DNA of 20,471 nucleotides from an uncultured Collinsella sp. (lineage in GTDB: Bacteria > Actinomycetota > Coriobacteriia > Coriobacteriales > Coriobacteriaceae), in contig CABUWR010000003.1 in assembly GCA_902495265.1 (NCBI GenBank), forward strand, positions 1 through 20,471. The letters are read 5' to 3'. The notes beneath the pieces are model-generated. The model was not told the origin of the DNA and made no database searches. It saw only the letters and a program-made list of their open reading frames with translations. Both the position numbers and the translations under genes were made by a program. Shown here piece by piece: positions 6,967-14,000 of the stretch (the first letter of the stretch is position 1; every line of letters starts with the position of its first letter).

Positions 6967-6983
6967 GCATACAAGTTACATAC
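6967..6983 (+). promoter_or_regulatory. Candidate GntR operator, site 1
   Basis: GCATACAAGTTACATAC lies 39 nt upstream of the first deglycase start. It matches the site at 7106-7122 at 16 of 17 bases. Two near-identical sites inside one divergent gap, next to a GntR-family gene, point to self- and target-regulation. Confidence 0.55.
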
Positions 6984-7002
6984 ATGTTTTGGCTATGTCG
7001 AC

Positions 7003-7013
7003 TAGTTGTATGC
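7003..7013 (-). promoter_or_regulatory. Candidate GntR operator half-site, inverted
   Basis: On the minus strand this reads GCATACAACTA, sharing its first eight bases with the two 17-bp sites. It lies 19 bp from site 1 in the opposite orientation. Confidence 0.4.
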
Positions 7014-7105
7014 TATATTTATCTTAGAAATTTTGCTGATGCGGTTTTCGATAGCTAGCTACCAGCGGTTTTGTTGTTGTATTGAATACATGCTTGATTA
7101 GATAC

Positions 7106-7122
7106 GCATACAAGTTAGATAC
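7106..7122 (+). promoter_or_regulatory. Candidate GntR operator, site 2
   Basis: GCATACAAGTTAGATAC lies 11 nt before the GntR start codon and differs from site 1 at one base. A repressor bound here would block its own transcription or early elongation. Confidence 0.55.
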
Positions 7123-7133
7123 AGGTTGATCGC

Positions 7134-7856
7134 ATGAACGCTTCGTCTAAAAAGAAACTGGCCCAATACGAGCGCTTGGCGGGTACGCTTCGCGACCGCA
7201 TCGCCGCCGGCATCTACGCACGCGGAGACAAGCTGCCGTCCGAGATGGAGCTCATGGACGAATCGGGGCTGTCGCGCAGCACCGTGCGCCATGCCCTTAA
7301 GGTGCTCGTTGATGAGGGTCTGGTTCGAACCGAGCGCGGGCGCGGCGCCTTTGTGGCCGACACGCCGGCGCTCCACGAGAACAACCTGGTGTTTTCGAGC
7401 TATACGGCGCAGGTCCAGGGTCAGGGCATGAAGCCCACCACGCGCACGGTGGACTCGGGCTTTACCAAGGCGGGCGGCAGCATAGCTAAGTTCTTTGATG
7501 CCGCCGTGGGCAGTAAGCTCGTCAAACTTGTCCGTCTGCGTTATCTGGACGATGCGCCGCTGTGCCTGGAGACCACCTATCTACCACCGAGCTTTGAAGC
7601 ACTCATCGATCGCGATATCAACGGTTCGCTCTACGCCACGCTGCGCCAGGAATTCCATCGCGCGCCGGCACAGGGACATAAGACCTTTGAGGTGTGCTAT
7701 GCCTCGCAAAACGAGGCGTTTTTGCTCAACGTTGAGCGCGGGCAGGCGCTGATCCTGATCACCGACTACGTCTACGACACCGACGGCCGCCCGCTCCATG
7801 TCTCCAAGCGCATCCAACGCACCGACCGCGCCAAATACACCGAGCCCATCGGCTAG
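7134..7856 (+). CDS. GntR-family (HutC/UTRA) transcriptional regulator
   Basis: A 240-residue regulator. The N-terminal winged helix-turn-helix spans about residues 10-78: LPSEMELMDESGLSRSTVRH is the recognition region and GLVRTERGRGAFV the wing. A UTRA effector domain fills about 95-235 (YLDDAPLCLETTYLPP; GHKTFEVCYAS; ITDYVYDTDGRPLHVSKRI). UTRA domains bind small ligands, often phosphosugars or amino acids. A sugar-amine phosphate or its product is a reasonable inducer here, by inference. It is the only clear plus-strand gene in the window and faces the first deglycase across a 205-nt gap carrying three related operator-like sites. The ATG at 7134 has a weak upstream AGG. No clear terminator follows it before the palindrome-rich region. 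Confidence 0.93.
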   Translation: MNASSKKKLAQYERLAGTLRDRIAAGIYARGDKLPSEMELMDESGLSRSTVRHALKVLVDEGLVRTERGRGAFVADTPALHENNLVFSSYTAQVQGQGMKPTTRTVDSGFTKAGGSIAKFFDAAVGSKLVKLVRLRYLDDAPLCLETTYLPPSFEALIDRDINGSLYATLRQEFHRAPAQGHKTFEVCYASQNEAFLLNVERGQALILITDYVYDTDGRPLHVSKRIQRTDRAKYTEPIG

Positions 7857-8007
7857 CGCACTAAACGAGGCGAAAACTAACTAATATGCGTTTTACCTGC
7901 GGTTTTTATAAAATCTCAAGCCAGCATGGCGCAAGTGCCGGCATCGCCTGGCAATACGCGCCGTCCAAGCTCAACTGTTCCTGCTCAGAATATCCAGCAC
8001 CGCAAAT

Positions 8008-8130
8008 CTAAGTGAGTAGACTTTTCGCGACCTGCCGAGCACACCCAAAACAGCCACCTCTGTGACCTGCGGTTTTACTAAAGCGAATAAGCTTTGTGCT
8101 TGCCCTGCACAAAAAAGTCTACTCACTTAG
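8008..8130. repeat. 123-bp element bounded by 18-bp perfect inverted repeats
   Basis: The left end CTAAGTGAGTAGACTTTT (8008-8025) is the exact reverse complement of the right end (8113-8130). The 87-nt core holds one copy of the ACCTGCGGTTTT word and a small AAAGC/GCTTT hairpin. The layout resembles a miniature inverted-repeat element or a structured transcript. I see no coding potential and could not confirm a target-site duplication. Confidence 0.65.
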
Positions 8131-8222
8131 CTCGCAAGGCGTCCCGAAGGGACGATTCAGGTCAAAATAGCGTACGAACGCTGCACTTCTTGCGGCGATT
8201 TGATACCGCAAGACAGCCAAAA

Positions 8223-8265
8223 ACCTGCCAAAATAGGACAGGTTTATTTTGGTCGGTTTTCTCTG
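8223..8265 (+). repeat. 43-bp palindromic intergenic repeat, copy 2
   Basis: Same length as copies 1 and 3. It starts ACCTGCCAAAATAGGACAGG and carries TTTTGGTCGG in the right arm, so the left and right arms pair imperfectly. It points toward copy 3, which is in the opposite orientation 104 bp away. Confidence 0.8.
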
Positions 8266-8310
8266 AGATTTTGTTATATCCGCAGGCAATCGCCTTGGGT
8301 CATACACACC

Positions 8311-8357
8311 CAAAACAAAAGCCGCCGCGAAGGTATCCATATCCTTCGCGGCGGCTT
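8311..8357 (-). terminator. Rho-independent terminator of the GNAT gene
   Basis: A perfect 15-bp GC-rich stem (8319-8333 with 8343-8357, 9-nt loop) is followed on the minus strand by TTGTTTTGGG. It lies about 45 nt past the GNAT stop codon. Confidence 0.8.
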
Positions 8358-8369
8358 GCAACGTTTGCC

Positions 8370-8412
8370 CAGATAAAACCTGCCAAAATAAACCTGTCCC
8401 TAAATGGTAGGT
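8370..8412 (-). repeat. 43-bp palindromic intergenic repeat, copy 3, overlapping the GNAT stop
   Basis: Minus-strand copy of the repeat. It begins ACCTACCATTTAGGGACAGG and ends TTTTATCTG. Its first bases form the last codons and the TAG stop of the GNAT gene, which ends at 8400. Confidence 0.8.
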
Positions 8413-8990
8413 TTGGGGAGGTCGGGGAACCAGGTTGGTTTGGGTTGGTTGGGTGTGCGCTCGGCTAGGACCAGCTCCATCCAGCACATGTCGTACCAGC
8501 GGCCGAACTTTTGGGCGCAGCGGTCGAAGGCGCCCACCAGGCGATATCCCATATGAGCATGGAAATCCTGGCTGTTGTGCGTCAGGTACTCATCATCCTT
8601 ATCGTGCGGCACGGCGATGAGGGCGCACATGTTGGTGATGCCCATCGCGATCAGGCATTGCTTGAGCGCGTCGTGCAGCTTGCGGCCCAGCCCGCCGTGG
8701 CGCACATCGCGCGCCAGATAGATCGACGTCTCGACCGACCAGTCGTATGCCTCGCGGCTGTTAAGCGGGCTCACGTAGGCATAGCCTACCGGACGCCCAT
8801 CCAACTCCATCACCAAATACGGATAGCGCTTGAGCGTACGCTCAATACGCCCGGCGAACTCCTCAACGCTCGGCGCCTCGTATTCGCAGGTTATCGCCGT
8901 CTCACGCACATACGGCTCGTAAATGGCAAGCAACTCCGGCGCATCATCGGGCGTCGCCAGGCGAATCGTCGGCTCGGACATCTCGGTCAT
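8400..8990 (-). CDS. GNAT-family N-acetyltransferase, phosphinothricin/methionine-sulfoximine acetyltransferase-like
   Basis: A 196-residue acetyltransferase. It opens TIRLATPDDAPELLAIYEPYV and has the TAITCEYEAPSVEEF segment and YLVMELDGRPVGYAYVSPL typical of the Pat/MnaT branch. The acetyl-CoA pyrophosphate loop is RHGGLGRKL (97-105), followed by a late FHAHMGYRLVGAF. Relatives acetylate amino-acid analogues such as phosphinothricin or methionine sulfoximine; the natural substrate here is unknown. The ATG at 8990 has AGAAGGG close upstream. A longer frame to 9059 would read back through the neighbouring terminator, so I reject that start. The last 20 or so residues (TPNQPKPTWFPDLPKPTI) form a Pro-rich tail, partly encoded by repeat copy 3. 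It stands alone between two terminators. Confidence 0.9.
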   Translation of the reverse strand: MTEMSEPTIRLATPDDAPELLAIYEPYVRETAITCEYEAPSVEEFAGRIERTLKRYPYLVMELDGRPVGYAYVSPLNSREAYDWSVETSIYLARDVRHGGLGRKLHDALKQCLIAMGITNMCALIAVPHDKDDEYLTHNSQDFHAHMGYRLVGAFDRCAQKFGRWYDMCWMELVLAERTPNQPKPTWFPDLPKPTI

Positions 8991-9006
8991 ACAACCCTTC
9001 TCCCTC

Positions 9007-9050
9007 AAAAACAAAGGCCGCCCTGCGCCAAGCCCAGGCGCAGGGCGGCC
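9007..9050 (-). terminator. Rho-independent terminator of the threonine aldolase-type gene
   Basis: A perfect 14-bp stem (GGCCGCCCTGCGCC at 9016-9029 with 9037-9050) and a 7-nt loop are followed on the minus strand by TTTGTTTTTG. It begins 19 nt past the aldolase stop codon. Confidence 0.85.
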
Positions 9051-9068
9051 CCTTGTCATTACATCAGG

Positions 9069-10094
9069 CTACAGGACAGCCGCCAACGCGTCGATGTCCT
9101 CCTGCGTCGTGGCCCAGCTGGTGCAAAAACGCACCACCGTGTGGGTATCGTCGTACTTTTCCCAGTACTCGATCGCCGCACGCTCGCGAATACGAGCCAT
9201 GTCCTCGTTGGGCAGAATCACAAACTGCTGGTTTGTGGGCGTCTCCAAGAAGAACTGGTAGCCGCGCTCGTGCAGCACGCGACGCAGCGCCTGAGCGGTC
9301 TCAATCGCCTGGCGACCAATCTCAAAATACAGGCCATCGGTAAAAAGAGCCTCGAACTGCACGCCCGTGAGGCGGCCCTTGGCCAGCAACGCGCCGTGCT
9401 GCTTAATACGCGGAATGGGATGCGCCGGGGCGTGCATGCCGCAAAACACCACGGCCTCGCCGCAGATCGCGCCGCACTTGGTGCCGCCGATGTAGAACAC
9501 GTCGCACAGCTGCGCCAGCTCGGGCAGGGTAATATCGCACTCATCGGCCGCCAGCGCATAGGCCAGGCGAGCACCGTCCACAAACAGCGGAATCTCGCGC
9601 TTCTGGCACACCGCGTGAATCGCCGCGAGCTCGGCCTTGGAGTACAGCGTGCCGTACTCGGTCGATAGACTCACGTACACGGCACCCGGAAACACCGTGT
9701 GCTCGTAGCTCTCGTTTTCGTAGAACACCTGGATATAGTTCTCGAGGTCCTCGGCATGCATCTTGCCCTCGTAGCCGGGGATGGTGAGCACCTTGTGGCC
9801 GCCAAACTCGATGGCGCCCGCCTCGTGGCAGGCGACGTGGCCGGTCTCGGCAGCAACGACGCCCTCGTACGGCGCGAGCAGCATATCGATCACCGTCGCG
9901 TTGGCCTGCGTGCCGCCCACCAGCAAAAACACATCGGCATCGGGGGCCTGGCAGGCCTCGCGGATAAGCTGCTTGGCACGCTCGGTATGCGCATCGGTAC
10001 CGTAGCCGGGCTGCGGCTCCATATTGGTGTCGACGAGCGCCTGCAGCACTGCCGGATGTGCGCCGTGGGAATAGTCGTTGTTGAACGCGAGCAT
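9069..10094 (-). CDS. Low-specificity L-threonine aldolase-type PLP enzyme
   Basis: A 341-residue fold-type I PLP enzyme of the threonine aldolase/beta-eliminating lyase group. It starts MLAFNNDYSHGAHPAVLQAL as these enzymes do. Visible residues are the cofactor loop GGTQANA (60-66), the ring-stacking His in ETGHVACHEAGAIE (H86), the Asp/Arg pair FVDGARLAYA (D173, R176), and the Schiff-base lysine K206 in YIGGTKCGA. Such enzymes cleave L-threonine or L-allo-threonine to glycine and acetaldehyde in the cytoplasm. Length is normal. The ATG at 10094 has AGAGGA 5 nt upstream. The gene follows the PAP2 gene by 45 nt on the same strand and may be co-transcribed, then ends at a strong terminator. 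A related serine or phenylserine aldolase is possible. Confidence 0.9.
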   Translation of the reverse strand: MLAFNNDYSHGAHPAVLQALVDTNMEPQPGYGTDAHTERAKQLIREACQAPDADVFLLVGGTQANATVIDMLLAPYEGVVAAETGHVACHEAGAIEFGGHKVLTIPGYEGKMHAEDLENYIQVFYENESYEHTVFPGAVYVSLSTEYGTLYSKAELAAIHAVCQKREIPLFVDGARLAYALAADECDITLPELAQLCDVFYIGGTKCGAICGEAVVFCGMHAPAHPIPRIKQHGALLAKGRLTGVQFEALFTDGLYFEIGRQAIETAQALRRVLHERGYQFFLETPTNQQFVILPNEDMARIRERAAIEYWEKYDDTHTVVRFCTSWATTQEDIDALAAVL

Positions 10095-10139
10095 GGCAAT
10101 CCTCTCTTACCGGGTATCGGCCAGATGATTCAAACGGAG

Positions 10140-11003
10140 CTATTGTACGCCGTTGGGATAGGCAATGCGCGCGGCAAGGCACTCAAGTGCCAGTACCAGG
10201 GCAAAGCCGCAGCTCACGTCACTCAAAAAGTGCGCCCCGATCACGATACGGCCAAAGGCGACGAGCGCCGCGGCCACAGCCGCCGTCCAAAAGACCACGC
10301 GGCGGCGCGACGGTTTTTCCTTAAAGGCCGCCGCGGGAAGCCCGGCGAGCATAAGACCGATCGCCGCGTGCGCCGTGTGCCCGCTCGCAAACGACTTGAA
10401 CCCGTCCTTGATCACGCCGGCGGCGATATAAGTCCACTTGTCGGGGTTACCGATCACCCACCACGGCTGAAAATTGAGCCCCGGCGTGACCTCGATCACG
10501 CGCATGCGTGGGCGCGACCACAACGGCTTAACAATGACGTTGAGGATGATGGCCTGAGCGACCCACACAGCAAGCACCATCAACGCCCAGCGCGTAAGAT
10601 CGTCGGGGTCGGTGTCGCGCGTAAGGCGATAGACGATAAGGTTGGCAGCGATGACCAGCACAAACGTCAGCACCAACTGAACCGCAATGAGTTTGCCGCC
10701 AACCCGCAGGGACGAAACGATCTCGTAGCCGGTCAGGCCGACGTTGACGAGGATGCCGAGCACGGCGAGCCATTTGCTCCCCCTAGAATCGGGACGCACC
10801 GCGCGCACGAGCATAACGCCCGCGATGCTCGCCGTCAGCTCAAACGGCAACTCGCCGGCCGCCTCGATAAAGCGGCCGTACATGCTGCTGATGTTGAACA
10901 GCGCGCTCGAAATCTGATAATCGAAGAAACTGCCCACGCCCAGACAAAGGCACAGGACAACCGCGATAATGGCGACATCTTTCTTATAGATGTATCCGAA
11001 CAT
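10140..11003 (-). CDS. PAP2-family membrane phosphatase
   Basis: A 287-residue integral membrane protein with about six or seven hydrophobic segments and the three PAP2 motifs. Motif 1 is KPLWSRPRM (K159-R166; the usual Pro after this Arg is Met167), motif 2 is FASGH with H209, and motif 3 is GRIVIGAHFLSD with R252, H258 and D262. These residues dephosphorylate lipid phosphates such as phosphatidic acid, phosphatidylglycerol phosphate or undecaprenyl pyrophosphate on the outer face of the membrane. The substrate cannot be assigned. The ATG at 11003 has AAAGGAA just upstream; a frame reaching 11039 lacks a site. It lies 88 nt after mfd and 45 nt before the aldolase-type gene. Confidence 0.88.
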   Translation of the reverse strand: MFGYIYKKDVAIIAVVLCLCLGVGSFFDYQISSALFNISSMYGRFIEAAGELPFELTASIAGVMLVRAVRPDSRGSKWLAVLGILVNVGLTGYEIVSSLRVGGKLIAVQLVLTFVLVIAANLIVYRLTRDTDPDDLTRWALMVLAVWVAQAIILNVIVKPLWSRPRMRVIEVTPGLNFQPWWVIGNPDKWTYIAAGVIKDGFKSFASGHTAHAAIGLMLAGLPAAAFKEKPSRRRVVFWTAAVAAALVAFGRIVIGAHFLSDVSCGFALVLALECLAARIAYPNGVQ

Positions 11004-11040
11004 GCTTTCCTTTCGGTCGGGCGATGGGTCGACCCGCAAC

Positions 11041-11080
11041 GTGGTGGGACAAAGAGCAGCTGATAGCTCCGTCCCGCCAC
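11041..11080. repeat. Imperfect hairpin after mfd
   Basis: GTGGTGGGAC (11041-11050) and GTCCCGCCAC (11071-11080) pair over 10 bp with one G-T wobble and a 20-nt loop. It lies in the 88-nt gap between mfd and the PAP2 gene. No T tract follows on the minus strand, so it is at best a weak terminator, and read-through from mfd is likely. Confidence 0.5.
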
Positions 11081-11091
11081 GCCCCTACTTG

Positions 11092-14000
11092 TTAGTCGTC
11101 GTCGCTGGCACCCAGCTGCTGCAGCAGCATGAGTGCCGCGGCCACGGGGCCGGTGCCGTCGTTGGCATCGAGGCCGCGACCCAGGCCGCTGCCTGCGCCG
11201 GCGCCCGCCTTGTAGGGCACCGACAGCTTGCGGCTCTTGGGGAAGTTCACCGCGCCATAGCGGGTCTTAAGCTCAAAGGCCACCTTCTTGGGCACGTCGA
11301 CGCCCAAAAACGTGATGCGTCCGCCGCTGAGCGTGACGCTCTCGAGCCCCAGGCGCTCGCCGCGAATGCGGATGCGCGCGCGATTGAACAGGTTGAGTCC
11401 CGCCAACGGCAGCTCGCCATGCGCGGCCTCGGTCTCCTCCTGCACCTCGTCGATACTCTCCAGGTCCTCGGCCGCCGCGAGCTTGCGGTACACGAGCACG
11501 CGCTGGTCCACCGCCGGCATGTACCCCTCGGACAAGAAGTAGTCGGCCGGCAGGTTGATGCCCACGCTCGCTGCCTCCACGCCGGCATCGTCATCGCCGC
11601 GCGCCTCGGCCACGGCCTGTCCCAGCATCTGCGTAAACAGATCAAAGCCCACGCTCGACAGGTTACCGTGCTGCTCGGCACCCATAAGCGAACCGGCACC
11701 GCGGATCTCCAGGTCGCGCATGGCGATGCGCATGCCGCTGCCCAGGTCTTGGAACTCGGAAAGCGCGGTCAGGCGCGCCGTAGCCTCCTCGGTAAGCGGC
11801 AGCTCGCCGGGGAACATAAAGTACGCGTATGCCTGCGTGGCCGAGCGGCCCACGCGGCCCTTGAGCTGGTAGAGCTGTGCCAGGCCCAGACGCTGCGAGT
11901 CCTCGATGATGAGCGTGTTGGCGGTCGCGTTGTCGATACCGCTCTCAACGATGGTCGTGGCGATAAGCACGTCGATCTTCTTGGTCGCGAACTCGATCAT
12001 CACGTCCTCGACCTCGCGCGGGCTCATCTTGCCGTGCGCCACGCCCACGCGCGCCTCGGGCGCGGCCTCGTGCACGCGCGCCACAGCATCGTCGATGGTC
12101 TTGACGCGGTTGGACACGTAGTACACCTGACCGCCGCGGCCCACCTCCAGGCGAATCGCCGCACTCACCACGTCGGGGTCGTACTCCCCCACGTGTACGA
12201 TCACGGGACGACGCCCGGTCGGCGGTGTGGTGATCAGGCTCATGTCGCGCACGCCGCTCGTGGCCATCTGCATGGTTCGCGGAATAGGCGTTGCCGAGAG
12301 CGTGAGCACGTCGATTTGCTCGCGCAGGTTTTTGAGCTGCTCCTTGTGCTGCACACCAAAGCGCTGCTCCTCGTCGATGATCACCATGCCCAGGTTCTTG
12401 GGGTTCACATCGGCCGAAAGCAAGCGGTGCGTGCCGATGAGCACATCAATCGTGCCCTCGGCAAACGCCTTAAGCGCGCGCTTTTGCTGCGCCGGCGTGC
12501 GGAAGCGGCTGAGCACCTCGACCTCCAGGCCAAACGGGGCAAAGCGCTCAAAGAACGTCTCGTAGTGCTGCTGGGCCAGAATGGTCGTGGGGCAGAGCAC
12601 CATGACCTGGCGGCCGGAGTCCACGCACTTAAAGGCTGCGCGCAGGGCGACCTCGGTCTTGCCGAAACCCACGTCGCCGCACAGCAGGCGGTCCATGGGC
12701 TTGGGCGCCTCCATGTCTGCCTTGATGTCGGCGATAGCCTCCAGCTGGTCGCGTGTCTCGTCGTAGGGGAAGCTCTCCTCCATCTCGATCTGCTCAGGCG
12801 TATCGGGCGGACAGGCGATACCGGTAATCGACGAGCGGCGCGTATAGAGGTCGACCAGGTCAAACGCCAGCTTTTTGGCATTCTTGCGCGCCTTGTTGGT
12901 GGCCCGCGTCCAGTCGGCGGTGTTGAGCCTGGTCAAGCGCGGTTTATCGCCGTCGGGACCAACGTAGCGCGTAATGCGGTCAACCTGCTCCAGCGGCACG
13001 TAGAGCTTGTCGCCATCGGCATATTCCAGCAAAAAGTAGTCGCGTTCCTTGCCGCCCACTTCCTGACGCGCGATCTCGCTAAAGAGCGCGATGCCGTGGG
13101 TAGCGTGCACCACGTAGTCGCCCGGCTTAAACGGGAAGGTGATCTGCGTAATGTCAACCTTGCGGCGGCTGCGCGCGCGGTTGGCATCCATGCGGGCGTT
13201 GAGGTCGGCGATCGAGAACACGGCCAGGTTGGCATCGGGCACCACCACGCCCTGCGGCAGGGCAGCGTCCACAAAGGTCACGCGCCCGCGCGAGATGGTG
13301 GGCACGGCGGCGCCGGCGGCAGCCTGCGCGGCGCCCGCCTCGAGCGAGCGGGCGTTGAGCGCATCGGCGCGACGCTCGCGAATGGAAGCACGGGCCTCCT
13401 GGCGTGCGGCACGGTCGGCGGAATCCGCCGCTGCCACGCGCACGCGGTCGCCGATAGCGCCGGCGTTTTCGGGCGCCGCGGTCAGCGATTCCTCAAAGGT
13501 AATGCCCTCGTCGCCAAAGGTGAGCTCCATCGACTCGCGCGCACCGCGGTCGGGGATGGCAAACACGCAGGCATAGCGCTTGCCCACGACCTCCTGGATG
13601 CGCGTCATGAAACGGTTGTCCGAGCCTGCGATGGCAGGCTGCTCAATCTTGAGCTCGGCCGTCACCGCACCGCCGGCACGGATGAGGCTCACATAGTTCA
13701 GGCGTTGCTGGGAGCCAAAGTCGAGTTGCTGGGCGCGCACGTACAGGCCGTCCAGACGGTCGACCCCCGCCTCGCCGGCACGCGCCTCGATATCTTCGTA
13801 GGCGCGCAGGCAATCGTCGAACAGCGAGCGCGGCTCGGACAGCACCACGAGCGCCTTGCCGCTCACGTGCGACAGCGGGCTCACGGTCTGGCCGTACATC
13901 ACCGGCAAAAAGCGGTCGAGCTCAGGCGTGACGATGCGCGCATCCACCATCTCGAGCAGCGCCGCCAACTTGCTGTCGTCCTGGCTTGCGCGGTAGAGCG

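Larger units (their letters stand above)
7857..8399. other. 543-nt non-coding region packed with palindromes
   Basis: The space between the convergent GntR and GNAT genes holds no frame I trust. It contains: a 12-base direct repeat ACCTGCGGTTTT at 7895 and 8065; the 18-bp inverted repeat 8008-8130; small hairpins at 8140-8154 (CGTCCC gaa GGGACG) and 8189-8212 (CTTGCGG / CCGCAAG, 10-nt loop); two opposed copies of the 43-bp repeat; and the terminator 8311-8357. A reading frame of about 120 codons exists on each strand, but both run through these repeats and have no ribosome site or recognisable protein. Confidence 0.7.

Noticed and set aside
7857..8399. A known structural RNA (tmRNA, RNase P, 6S or SRP RNA) or tRNA
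   Set aside because: I could not find conserved landmarks such as a cloverleaf, a CCA end or an SRP GNAR-loop hairpin. The structure is explained by separate short palindromes.
8008..8412. A CRISPR array
   Set aside because: The repeats are inverted or few and unevenly spaced, with no regular spacer units and no cas genes.
8094..8487. Overlapping frames of about 120 codons on both strands in the 7857-8399 region
   Set aside because: They run through inverted repeats and the terminator, lack ribosome sites and show no recognisable protein features.
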